From: Galaxea fascicularis
Taxonomy: Eukaryota > Cnidaria > Anthozoa > Scleractinia > Euphylliidae
Assembly: GCA_948470475.1 (NCBI GenBank)
Contig: OX419338.1
Location: 2,571,444 to 2,635,443 of the forward strand
Direction of reading: 5' to 3'
DNA: 64,000 nt
Positions within the stretch are counted from its first letter, which is position 1. Every line of letters begins with the position of its first letter. The translations under genes were made by a program, and so were the position numbers. A model generated the notes under the pieces. That model was not told the origin of the DNA. It did no database searches and saw nothing but the letters and a program-made list of their open reading frames with translations. This document shows positions 33,201 to 43,317 of this stretch, in pieces.

Positions 33201-35094
33201 ATTGTTTACTAAACTCAAAGGTTAGTTACTCAGGTTGGTCTTCATGAGATCATCGTGATTGTGCCTTGGTTGATTACCTGAACCTTCTTTCATTGCTTGT
33301 GATAACCAACAACACTCCTTTCCTTTTTTAGATTATTCATTTGTTTACTCCACATTATCATAATAAATAAGATATATCACAATGCTTAAGAAAGGGGAAG
33401 TAGTTGAGAAGGACATGATATAGTAAACTAATTATATGCCCTTTTTAATAATTAAAAAGGGTATATAATTGGTTTACTATATCAATTATTGCAATGCATA
33501 ATTTGTTAAGATAAAAAAAGGAAAACTTATTTTAAATAGAGGAGATGAGAAAAGTTTTACATGGTCACATGGTAGTGATGACTGGAAGAGAGCTCTTTTA
33601 CCAGCAGAAGCCTTACCTGAGCAATCACTCTACACAGATTGCTTTTGATTATAGCAGCATCAACTGTTTGCACCAATAGGTAAGGTCTGTTTTTCTTGTG
33701 TTTTAGTTGCTACAGAGAAGGACAAAGTAACCTCAGCTGATGAAACTCCGCAGCCAGGAATTGCTCGATACCTGGAGGATGCTTCTTTTGGTTATAGTGA
33801 CTTTGCCAGCAGAGATCAGAACAAGGGTATCTCGACATTCAAAGTTCAGGATTACTCATGGGAGGAGCATGGGTTCTCACTTATTAACAGACTCTACCCA
33901 GATATTGGTCAGATGCTGGATGACAAGTTTAGCTGTGCCATAAACCTGACTTATCACACGTGAGTTCTTTATCATCAAATGCTGGGACTTACTTATGTAT
34001 GTGCTAGGTATACTAGATGTAATAGTGGTATTCATGGTGTTGGATCTAACACTTGTTAGTATTCCCCTGGGCCTGTTTTGCACGGGAATTTAGGTCCAGA
34101 ATTTGCATTTTGTAAGCGACACTTGGCAAATGTCATTTTCTGTGTTTTACACGCTTGAACCTTCAACAAGATGCGCTTCTCGTAGTTGTTCGTTCTTTCA
34201 GTCACTGGCAGTCTGCCAGAAAATCGTACTAAGCTTCCTCTAAATGCGCCACAACAATGTAAGTGTACTGCATTTTCGATCGGTTTTTCGGTTTTTGTTT
34301 TCCTTATAGTTTGTACATTTTGTAAGTTATCTTTGTTTGTATGTTTTCAGTTAAAACCTTCTTTGCCTCATCAGTAGCTGTAGCACAACAAAGTGGAAAG
34401 TGTTTTTTAATTAATTGCGTGAATTAGAAGTGTTCGCCTCCGGTGGTTACACATGGTGACAGTGTTAGTACTGTCTGTGGCAGTGGTGTTGGGAATATCG
34501 GTGGTAGTGGTAGTGATAGTGATGTACCTTTGCATTTATTTCATATTTGATAAAAATAAAGTGAAACACTAAATGCAGTTGTAAAAGTTAAAGATAAACT
34601 TTGTCGAATCATTTCCAGCAATTTTCATGTTTTTACTTTTACTCTGGTATCAAACAATGCTCAGTCATTGGTGAACGTGTTCTGAAAATTTTTTTTGACA
34701 TACAAGAACTTTCTCATAACTTGTTCACCATTGACTCAGCATATGTTTGATATCACTGAGTAAAAAAGATTGGCATTGTAACAGTGATGGAAAATGGTGT
34801 TAGCCATCTTAAGTGGCTTGTCATTTACTTTCTATACTTGTAAAGTAGTTTTCAATTTAGTGTCGTAAAAGCAAAACTAAAGCAAAAATTATTACTCTGA
34901 CCAATCGCAACAGACAGAAATAATACAATGAGCCAATCAGAATTAAAAGCAATTACATGTAACCGGTGCCAAGTGTGGGAAAATGTGTGAGCAACCACCG
35001 ACCAGTTGGCTGAGAACTGCCGACTGGTTGGTTCAGTTGGTAGGGTGCTGGACTACAGTGCGGGAGGTCGTGGGTTCAAGCCCCGGCCGGACCT

Positions 35095-35131
<37 letters not shown>

Positions 35132-38100
35132 TCCTTTGCAAGGACATCTGCAAATAGTTAGACTTTCTAGTCTTCTCGGATAAAGATGATAAACCGTAGG
35201 TCCTGTCTCACAATTCTTCACAGTTGATTCTGTGGGACGTTAAAGAACCAACTAGGGACGTAACGAACCCTGGCTGTGACCATTCCTAGTGCTGGCCTGT
35301 TCTATTCAGCAAAGTGGCCGGCTTGGCGTGATATCCCAAAAAGGCTTATGGTGTATGAGGCCACACGCGTAACAGCCATAAGTCAGTGGGACTTTGTCAA
35401 GTGCTGAAATCATGTAGATGTAGATGTAGATTGGTTTTGGTGTTGCTTCTTCTTGGTTGAGTAAATGGCACAAATTTTGCTGGCAAATCACAGAGCGAAG
35501 ACATGCAAAACCAAAGGAAATACAATTACCATTCGACAGTCAAACAAAAACCACTCTATTAGATAGGAGTTGATAAATATCCCTCAAAGTAGTTTATTAC
35601 ATCCCTTGCATTTTCAGGCTTGGCAAGGTGAAGAATGTAGACACGTCAACTTTTCGAATGGCCACATGGAACTACATTCATCTGATATTTGGTATCTACC
35701 ATGATGACTATCTCTACACTGAGGTAATTTGTCAAGGCTCTTCTGTATTGCATTTTAAAAATCTTGTGCTGTCTGCAAGAAATGGAGCTTTGTTTCCCTG
35801 TTTAAATACTGTATCTAAAATTTCGCCTTTCCATGTTTTCTCTTTGCAAGGTTAGTATGGTGCAAGAGAGTCGACTGTTGTTTAAATAAAATTACCATCC
35901 CTCTTGTCCTAAATAGATTTGTGTATTAAACCCTTGAGTTTGATTCAGTAACTGAATCTCATTTTGATCTTACTTGGTTTCATTGCTTTCATGAGCTACT
36001 GTTTTTCATTAATTTGGGAACACTGTAAATACATACCCGAAATAGCTATTGTATTTACAGTTCATTTTTCTCCTTAACAGGTAAACAAGCTTTTGGAAAG
36101 GTCATACAAAAAATATATCAAAGTGGTACGTTTGTGAGTTTTTGTTTACTCCTTCCATTTAGAGGGCTTGCTGGAAATTTTGTTGTGTAACAACACCTGC
36201 TAAAGACACCTGCACATTTCTTTCCTGAAGGTGGCTTGCTACCCTGAAAAGGTGTCTATAGACGATTATATGGGATTCATGCCAGATCTCACCCATTCAG
36301 AAAAGGTACGTCATTTTAACCCTTCAAACCCTAAGGTGAAAATTTAAATCTCAGTTGTTTCCCCTACATATTTCCTATAGAAGTAGTAGGGAGACATTGT
36401 TAGAAATATCTCTTACTAACCGAGTTCGAGGTCCGTACTATGTACTTATTGACTGAGTGGGAGGGGTGGACGGGAAAATATTTGGCTCGAGGTCATGGCC
36501 GGTACGGACCTCGCTGCGCTCGGTCCGTGCGCCCTGACCGAGAGCCAAATATTTTCCCGTCCGGCCCGACCTAACTCAGTCAATAAGCATTTTATCATAT
36601 GGCCTCCTTAGACTCTTCATGAGCGCGTAAAAGATTAACTTTTTACAAAAAAAGCGACTGATTTGCACATAAAATTGATCTAATATGTTGTTTGTATTTG
36701 CTTTCTGGTTTAAAATAAATTTACAAGGGTAGAAGCGACGAAATCCTCTAACATCGTATCGCGAAGGGCCGTACGTGTTCCTAACAGGGCCGTACGGCTT
36801 TTTCCGGCCCTGCTCGCGCCAATGCGTACGGCCCTCATACGGGTATTTTCTCAATAGTTTTAGAATGAAAGCGCGCGCGGGGCTGTACGGGTCATATGAT
36901 AATGTAAGTTACGGACCGAGTTTTTTCCCGTTCGCTTATGGCCCAAGCGCGAAGCGCGCGGGCCATAAATTAACGGGAAAAAACGAGGATCCGTAACTTA
37001 CAGTACGAACCGAGAAAACGAGGTTAGTGAGATATTAATTGTATCTTTGAGGTTGATCGGGCGCCCAGAAAAAGAATCGTTCAAATTTAGCGGGCCGTAC
37101 AAGAGAATACGGCCCGCAAAATTGACCAATTACAGCGCGCGTACTAACTGAAAGATATAATAATATCAAGGAAATTCATCGTGTGTGATCCTGTCCTCAA
37201 TTCTCGTGACCAATCTGTTTTATAAAGCGTTGATATTACAAGTTTGAAGCTGATCACTCTTGAGTGCTTACAACTGTCAGTGGTACCTAGACTTGAAATC
37301 ATTTTGGTAATGACCAGTGATTTCAATCAGTACATCCCTGAATTTTCACAACACTTTACAACACTTTAGTACTGGGTCACTGATCGTCTTTTTGGATCAA
37401 TGTCAGTAGGAAGTTTTGGCAAACAGGACGGCAACGGTAACAGTAACGAGAACGCGACAAAGCAATGGAGCATTTTCACATGACGTCACGGCGGCCATGT
37501 TGGTGTACCAAAACAAAGGAAAGGCGGCCATATTGGTGTACCAGGCTAACCCTCTGGGAATTGAACTCTATTTTTATGCAAATACTTTCTTTTGTTTCAT
37601 TAAACCAATATGGCCGCTGGTAACGTGAGTGAAAACGCTCTATAGCTTTAATGAGAAAAAACAATCGCTCCGCAAGTGCATTTTACATTTTGGTATATTT
37701 TTTTGCTGTCCTCTGGAAAACAACAACGTGAAATGGCCAAGTTTTATGTTTTCTTGAGATCTTGACCGCATGGCGGCAAAGTTTTCGTTCTTTTTTCTTA
37801 CTTGAGCGCCGTTTTTGATAATTTAGTTCCTGGACAGTTCGCCAGCATTTTCCAAGTTAATCAAATGATGATAATCGCGAAAGAGATACAGAAACTAGAA
37901 GTTATGTTTTGAGAAATGACGTTTTCGTGGCCGTCGCCGTTGTCACTGCTAAAACTCCCTAGTATCTGAACAACTGCACACCCTCCCCTCCCCTAACCCA
38001 ACAAGTTATAGGATGAGGTTGAGCATGATAGCGATAATTATCAAGGCCAAAGTTTGTGTTATCTGCCGAAGCCGAAGGCTGAGGCGGATAACACAAACTG

Positions 38101-38459
38101 AGGCCTTGATAATTATCGCTATCATGCGAAAACCGAATCCAATAATTGTTTTATTATGCATATTCCTGAGCTGCACTGGCGACTCCGCCATGACAAAACT
38201 GATCAAACTGCTAGTTAGTGTATTAGTTGACGTCACTTCTGCATGCATAAAACTATTGTCTGTAGGTATGACGTAAGAGAAACAGAGCTAGCAAGAATTA
38301 GCTGCGTGCTTATAGCCAATCAAAATCGAGCTGGTGACACCAATGTATAATGATGATAATTCTTGTTTACAGGTTCATATCAATCTTCTTCTGCTTGAGT
38401 CTCGCCTCCAAGCTGAGCTGCTCTATGCTCTCAGAGCAATCATGAAGTATATGACGTGA
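27249..38459 (+). CDS. SESN: Sestrin (complete, 11 coding exons, 540 aa)
   Basis: Sestrins bind GATOR2 and sense leucine to restrain TORC1, and their N-terminal AhpD-like half has alkyl-hydroperoxide reductase activity. Exons: 27249-27515, 27592-27657, 29585-29785, 29967-29996, 30389-30541, 32781-33120, 33707-33959, 35618-35723, 36081-36125, 36231-36305, 38373-38459. All junctions are GT-AG and phases agree; the protein ends YMT like its relatives. Residues align to human SESN2 with a constant offset of 60. Cys185 (C125) and Tyr187 (Y127) are kept, but the H132 position is Tyr192. In the leucine pocket T434, T437, T446, R450 and E511 are kept, while the W444 position is Met504. The GATOR2-contact pair D466-D467 is kept. 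The N-terminal 120 residues are the least conserved. A vertebrate paralogue number cannot be assigned. Confidence 0.95.
28579..28814. mobile_element. MITE-like element in sestrin intron 2
   Basis: The ends ccagggacccgtgtctcgaa and ttcgagaaacgagcccctgg are near-perfect inverted repeats of about 38 bp (continuing to cccgaaacttttcg). About 236 bp, non-coding. No obvious target duplication. Confidence 0.7.
29967..29996 (+). other. SESN: Sestrin 30-bp micro-exon carrying the redox cysteine
   Basis: Flanked by tttaag and gtaagt and in phase 0 on both sides, this exon encodes ten residues ([10 protein letters not shown]). It fits exactly between ...YIAIM of exon 3 and VQLYELEF of exon 5. It holds the cysteine equivalent to the catalytic cysteine of vertebrate sestrins, immediately followed by a second cysteine. 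It is easily missed by gene predictors. Confidence 0.88.
31185..32161. mobile_element. 977-bp inverted-terminal-repeat element in sestrin intron 5
   Basis: tgtgtggttccagaaaatat at the left and atattttctggaaccacaca at the right are exact inverted repeats. They continue through ccatacccccccacggaaga for about 40 bp in total. The subterminal DNA on both sides is rich in C-runs (left) and mixed C/G-runs (right). The interior is AT-rich with no transposase. Non-autonomous DNA transposon; superfamily unknown. Confidence 0.75.
32594..32730. mobile_element. Second copy of the aatttggtct interspersed repeat
   Basis: cccaatttggtctgtaatc and gattacagactggattgtac form inverted ends, followed by ccactcagccctattaccatt. 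This parallels the copy at 14001-14130. It ends about 50 bp upstream of sestrin exon 6. Confidence 0.6.
33416..33484. repeat. Near-perfect 69-bp hairpin in sestrin intron 6
   Basis: tgatatagtaaactaattat and the inverse ending gtttactatatca flank ccctttttaataattaaaaaggg. It could form a cruciform or a long RNA stem in the pre-mRNA. Confidence 0.7.
35015..35431 (+). mobile_element. tRNA-derived SINE, copy A (sestrin intron 7)
   Basis: The 5' head contains a pol III A box (tggttcagttg, 35029-35039) and a B box (ggttcaagccc, 35073-35083) 34 bp apart. A body of about 330 bp follows, including gggacgttaaagaacc and gtgtatgaggccacacgcgt. It ends in a (tgtaga) repeat at 35413-35431. A reverse-oriented copy lies at 51956-52325 with the same body and tail, confirming a SINE family. 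Confidence 0.85.
36406..37035. mobile_element. Composite foldback element in sestrin intron 10
   Basis: The outer ends atatctcttactaaccgag and gaggttagtgagatat are inverted. Two internal palindromes are nested inside: 36440-36590 (cttattgactgag... with gacgggaaaatatttggctc inverted to gagccaaatattttcccgtc) and 36899-37000 (taagttacggac... with a gggaaaaaacg inverse). GC-rich blocks of cggtacggacctcgctgcgc type sit at the turns. No coding capacity. Confidence 0.65.
37424..37963. mobile_element. ggcaacg-end interspersed repeat, copy 4, with a nested MITE
   Basis: The outer sequence (gacggcaacggtaac ... caacaacgtgaaatgg ... gccgtcgccgttgtcactgctaaaactccct) matches the 18-19.5 kb copies. At 37467-37640 it is split by an element with inverted ends gagcattttcac and gtgaaaacgctc, plus inner ggcggccat/atggccgc motifs. 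The insertion point equals the uninterrupted caataggc site in copies 2 and 3. Confidence 0.65.
38010..38143. mobile_element. Palindromic foldback element in sestrin intron 10
   Basis: gcatgatagcgataattatc and its inverse gataattatcgctatcatgc are exact. The pairing continues through aaggcc and gtttgtgttatc to a tight loop at gccgaagccgaaggctgagg. About 130 bp. It lies roughly 230 bp before the last sestrin exon. Confidence 0.75.
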
Positions 38460-39165
38460 GAAACATGTAAATACTTGATATATAGATATAAAGAGTATCT
38501 TTGAAGTTATCCGACATAAGGGATCCGCGTTATGTCCTCGCTAAATATATTTATTATAATAACTTCAGTTCCCTTAACCTATTCCTTTCTTGCAACAAAA
38601 TCTCTCTGAATAATTATGTTAGTCAATGAAGGAAAGGCGTTAAGTCTCCGTACCAAACAAGTTGTGTTGAAATAAGTCTTGTTTAGTTACAGAAAGTAAT
38701 GGTATTTTTTGGTCTTCATGTTTTAATAACTGGTTAGGCTGAAAACGAATCTGTTATTGGTGACGAGTTTCTTGATGTGTGTTGGTACACTTGTTGTTGC
38801 TAAATAGCCTAGGGTGCTCCAGAGCTCTTGGATTCTAATATGAATTGAATTACCACGCTTGTCAACGCATAAATCGAAAAAAGAAACGTAATCCCGATAA
38901 ACCAAAAAAATCGACGATGTGGATTGAGCACCATCAACCAGTGACGTTAAAGCTCTTTTCCTTGTAAGAAACTTGCTCAAGTTTGCGTTTCTGATGTTGA
39001 ACTACTATCTGTTAGTTGAATCAGTTAATCAGTTTGGTGTGTTTCATGTGCCTCTTAAAGACCTTGAATCGTCTTAGGTGTATCAGTGGTAAGAACTTAG
39101 AAGGGTGGAAAGCCGTTTATTGAGAACATTTTGATAGCCACTCTTATGATAGTAGTTATCGCTAA
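38460..39165. other. Sestrin 3' flank, no further gene seen
   Basis: Presumed 3' UTR followed by AT-rich intergenic DNA. No canonical AATAAA was convincingly placed. Open frames here are short and unlike known proteins. Confidence 0.4.
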
Positions 39166-39798
39166 AGCCTGTTTCACATATAATCGCAGATCGCTATCTG
39201 TGACAATCGAGTCCGCGATTTACCATTCAACGGCAATACAATGTAACTCCATTCAACCAACATGGACGCCGAGGACGCTCAACTTTTAATAGGTCTTAAC
39301 ATTCCGGCTGCTTCTGTTGCCTTTACTTAAACGGATAATCGCTGCTAGATCAAACAAATGCCAGGGAAATGCTGAAAACGTCGCCTACTTTGGACCAAGC
39401 ATTGATCTTCTTGAACTTGTCTTGGAATTCTTTGCTAAAGCGATTGAACAAACAATCGTCTTTTCAAATTTCTTTCATAAACTGTTCCGTGTCAATTTCA
39501 CCTTCCTTCTTGTCAAAACACATGCACGTTTAAAAGTTCATAAACAACTGGTTGTCATGGTATCATGCCGCTTGCAGTTCTGCACACTGGGAAAACATAG
39601 CATTATGGGACACATTCCAATCGCGTGATCGCAGAACTTTGTTCACATATGATCACACTCGATCGCAGACGATCGCAACCGATTGCATGAATAGAACATG
39701 GTTCTATTCCTGCGATCGCACACGAGCTGTTCATATATAATCGCAGACGATCGCTAACGATCGAGTGGGATCGTCTGCGATCATATGTGAACCAGGCT
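39166..39798. mobile_element. Harbinger-like DNA element with decayed MADF-type remnant
   Basis: The left end agcctgtttcacatataatc and the right end gatcatatgtgaaccaggct are inverted. The right end also carries several subterminal gatcgcagacgatcgc motifs. TAA occurs at or next to both edges (39163-39165 and 39798-39800), fitting a 3-bp target site. The interior holds the minus-strand coding remnant at 39351-39499. About 630 bp, non-autonomous today. Confidence 0.65.
39351..39499 (-). pseudogene. MADF/Myb-like DNA-binding domain remnant of a Harbinger element
   Basis: The minus strand reads FMKEI, a stop (TGA where Trp is expected), KDDCLFNRFS, KEFQDKFKK and INAWSKVGDVF. The spaced Trp, the NRFSKEFQDK segment and the AW...VGDVF end are typical of MADF domains encoded beside PIF/Harbinger transposases. 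The in-frame stop and short flanks mark it as dead. Family call is from pattern recognition only. Confidence 0.45.
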
Positions 39799-39799
39799 A

Positions 39800-41926
39800 A
39801 GCCAAGAAATTCCCTGAAGACCTAAGTCGTTTGAAACTTTGAGTGTTAACGTACTTTCGAGATAAATTTTTATTGCTGGAAATGATTGTTATTGTAAAAT
39901 GAATTGGTACGAAATTCATTTAAAGCAGCGGGTCTTGCAGTAGCTTTGTAATGGCGTCCGTGATACTCACGAGCTCATTCACTGCTTGCCGGAAAACAGG
40001 TAATTAGGTACAGTTTACCGAGGAACTGCTCAGCGTCAACATTGAAACCCTGGCACAAACATTTTTTGCAGGCTTGGTTTGAAAATCACGAGAAATAATT
40101 TTGTGCTTTTTACTTTTGCTTCCGATCGGTTGGAATATATCTTATGTATGTTTATCGTAATAATTATTAATTAAACCAGGCTGTGTGACGTCGAAAAGTT
40201 ACTGGTAACCCGTCAGTAAAGGGCTTACCGGTCGCTTCGCTACAAGTCGATTCGCTGCACGGTAATGTTGCAAGAATTTGTCAAAACGTTTAGCGTGTTG
40301 TTTATTTCTTAGAGTAGTTGCTTGTTTTTATCTTCACGCTTGAAGAACAAAGAATAGACGCATTCTTTTGCCGCTTGCATACGCTTTCGTTGTTGCGAAT
40401 CGACTTATATTTGTAGCGAATCAACTCGTAGCGAAACGATTTTGTAGCGAAACATCCGGACACCGTCCATGTGACTGGAGAGTTGGCAACCAGCACTGTA
40501 CAAAGGAGAGTTTGACAGGCAAGAACCTTCAGTAAATCACTCTCGCGGTGAGAAGGCGTTCTCGTCTATTGCTGGTTGCTCCTCTGTGATCAAGAGTTAG
40601 TCAAAGTATCTTAATTAAATTCATGTTTGTAATTTTGTTTACATCGAAAGCATTGTGCAGCCTTTTGCTTTTGATGCAAGTGGAAACATGGTGATCAAAC
40701 ACCCTGTTTGCGCTCAGTTGTCAAAAGTTACATTTAGCGTTTATATAGTGGTTTTACCTTATTATCATTATGACACAAAATAGTGTTTTATTATTGAAAA
40801 TCTTGACTTGTGTGTGATTTTTAGTCCCAGGACATACCTCATGTCGATAAGCTGCTCCTCCCTTCTTCACCCGAAAAATTACTCGTTACTTCTGTCGCAA
40901 AAAAGTGCTATGCTATTTAACCGTTTCGACGCATAGCATGTTCAATTTTAGCGCATAATGCACGAACGATCTTCATGTGTTCCTCAAACATTCTGTGATA
41001 TGTTTCGTGCATTTTATGCGTTTTGTACTGTTTGGTGGCGAAAATAGCGGCATGTTTATGAGGCCTTCCAAGAGGTGGTCTGGTGTCGCATCGTTGCTCG
41101 ATTGCGACTCTGTCCCCTTTTTGTTTAGGGACAAATGTCACTATCGCAAAGTAAACAGAGGAATTGAAAGTGAATTGTCCCTACCGCTTTTTCGCCCATT
41201 TTCTTTCGGTTGTTTGTTTTTTAGGACAGGATTGTCGCCTGTTTGCGGAGCCATATCGCTTGTCGCATCTGCCCCTTGGAAGGCCCCGTTTGTTTGTTAT
41301 GAAGTGTAGTTCATAGTATAACAGATAAGAAAATATGGCTTTTTGATGGTGGCAAAGAGTGAAATACTGCGAAGTCAACAAAGCCAACTGAAACTGAGTC
41401 TCTCTGTGTAACAGGCCATGTTTTGATAAAATCATGCAGTAATTTTTTTGTTATATATTTCAGTTTGCGTTCGTTGATTTCGTTATAAAGTATTTCGCAC
41501 TTGCCTCTCAGTTAAGAGGCCATATCACGGTTGAAGTGTAAAAATAGAAAATGGCATTTTGATGAGCTAATTCCTTAAAATGTTTAGCCATTATAAATAT
41601 TTTTATTTGAAACGGTTGGTTTTATTCCGTTCGTAGAGGTAACAACAATAAAATGTGACAAGATATATCAGCCAGTCGTTTTTCCTATTGCTGATTTTAA
41701 TTCCCCTTCACTTCCATCAACAAACAATACCACGACATTAAAGACAAGCTTTCAATGACCTTGCACTGCGAAAAACCAATTCCACCTCTCTGGAAGCACA
41801 GAAAGTGCTTTCTGTCAAACAGAGTCAGTTCACTGGTACATTTAAAGATTATTTAATGACAAAACACGAGACTCTTCTCACCAACCCCTCACACCAGACA
41901 ACCGCAATCTTCTGACAAATCAGTAA
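39800..41926. other. Intergenic stretch, no gene recognised
   Basis: At 40195-40450 there are repeated cgaatcgact/gtagcgaaac motifs in both orientations, suggesting a decayed repeat. Opposed open frames of 74-110 codons at 40917-41309 overlap each other on the two strands. I recognise neither and regard them as chance. The rest is AT-rich. Confidence 0.4.
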
Positions 41927-42099
41927 AGGCCCTAGCAAACGGCTTCAACTTTTGCTTCAACATCCATGCGATTTTGTTGAACGCTGTTGGAAGGTTGTTG
42001 AATGATGTTGAACGGTGGGATGAGCAAACGGTTTCAACATTTCATTCAACAAAATCGAAAGGATGTTGAAGCAAACGTTGAAGCCGTTTGCTGGGGCCT
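41927..42099. mobile_element. Harbinger-type MITE, 173 bp, with TAA target duplication
   Basis: The ends aggccctagcaaacgg and ccgtttgctggggcct are inverted and continue through cttcaac, gcttcaacatcc and cgattttgttgaa. TAA flanks both sides (41924-41926 and 42100-42102). The interior is built of repeated gttgaa motifs. Confidence 0.85.
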
Positions 42100-42440
42100 T
42101 AACAGCCGTGCCAGGCATGCGCCCACACAGATGCTCCAAGGCGACAAACCTGGGAGTTCCCGCTGTTCAGCCTTCATGTCCAAGCGATGAACCATTAGAA
42201 AAGTGATGGGGGGTGGGGGGTTTAGAGGTTTTCAGCTTGTATGAATTTTATTGGAGCCTTATTCTTGTGCAAGAGTTTCAAAATTTCCGTACGCAGGTAC
42301 GGTCTATCGATCGCTCGTTCAATCCTTCGATTTTTGTTCAAACACGAATTTTGAAAAGGAACGTGAAAAGACAGCTTATTACGTGAGTCTTTAAACATTC
42401 TATGAATCCGCTGACCATAGAAATCGCTTGGCAAATATTC

Positions 42441-42612
42441 TGGGCAGAAATATTACAACTGTAAAATAGCTTCTTCGCAGGCCGACTGTACTCTGACGAA
42501 GGGCTAACGCTCGAAACGTCAGCTTTTAGAATCCCTGTATTATAGGGATTCAAAAGCTGACGTTTAAATGCGGTGATCAATTTACGTTATCAACTCCGTT
42601 GATAAAACCAAA
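42441..42612 (+). mobile_element. Penelope-like element 3' tail fragment
   Basis: Contains the gaagggctaacgctcgaaacg motif, then an inverted pair (gtcagcttttagaatccctg / agggattcaaaagctgacg, 42518-42564), then gttgataaaaccaaattttt. The same series occurs at 51439-51613, and a fragment of its end lies near 47415-47460. This arrangement is characteristic of PLE 3' regions. No reverse transcriptase is attached. Confidence 0.5.
42493..42520 (+). ncRNA. Hammerhead-ribozyme-like core in the PLE tail
   Basis: In order: CTGACGA (matches the conserved CUGANGA box), a 4-bp stem GGGC-TAAC-GCTC, GAAA, then CGTC, with cleavage expected after GTC. Stem III would be only ACGT, which is self-complementary, so activity would need a dimer. 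Stem I pairs poorly here (two base pairs). PLEs are known to carry minimal type I hammerheads. This copy is probably decayed. Confidence 0.4.
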
Positions 42613-42805
42613 TTTTTGTGTACAACTCCCAAACGAAGCAACACCACAGTTTCATTAGAAACGACCCCCTTTGACCAAAATTACGATCATTAAAACGAGG
42701 AAGCGGAGCTTGCTTTTGACTGGGATAAGCGAAACAAGAAAGTCGTTCAGCGAATAGTCCTGTACCCTGAAATACTTGATCATGCATAAAATATAACACA
42801 AGTGT

Positions 42806-43317
42806 CATACTTCTCTTGTGGAGCTTTCAGTAACGAAGGAATCAAAGTTCAGTCTCTCATGGCCACTGCTCCGCCGGGAGCTACTGAAATTTAAGCTTGT
42901 TCAGCATCAAACTAGGGCGTGAAACGAGACACAAGTCATACTTCTCTTGTGGAGCTTTCAGTAATGAAGGAATCAAAGTTCAGTGTCTCATAGCCACTTC
43001 CCGGGATCTATTGAAATTTAAGCTTGTTCAGCTTCAAACTAGGGCGTGAAACGAGACACCAGTCATACTTCTCTTGTGGAGCTTTCAGTAATGAAGGAAT
43101 CAAAGTTCAGTGTCTCATAGCCACTGCCCGGGAGCCACTGAAATTTAAGCTTGTTCGGCATCAAACTAGGGCGTGAAACGAGACACCAGTCATACTTCTC
43201 TTGTGGAGCTTTCAGTAATGAAGGAATCAAAGTTCACTGTCTCATAGCCACTGCCCGGGAGCCACTGAAATTTAATCTTTTTCGGCATCAAATTAGGGTG
43301 TGAAACGAGAAACCTTG
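42806..43317. repeat. Tandem repeat, four copies of 127-131 bp
   Basis: Copies begin with catacttctcttgtggagc at 42806, 42937, 43064 and 43191. Spacing is 131, 127 and 127 bp. Each contains ggaatcaaagttcagt, gaaatttaagcttgttc and gggcgtgaaacgagacac. The first copy is the most divergent. No coding frame runs through it. Confidence 0.9.

Noticed and set aside
40917..41309. Opposing open frames of 74 and 110 codons
   Set aside because: They overlap on both strands, match nothing I recognise, and have no splice or promoter context.
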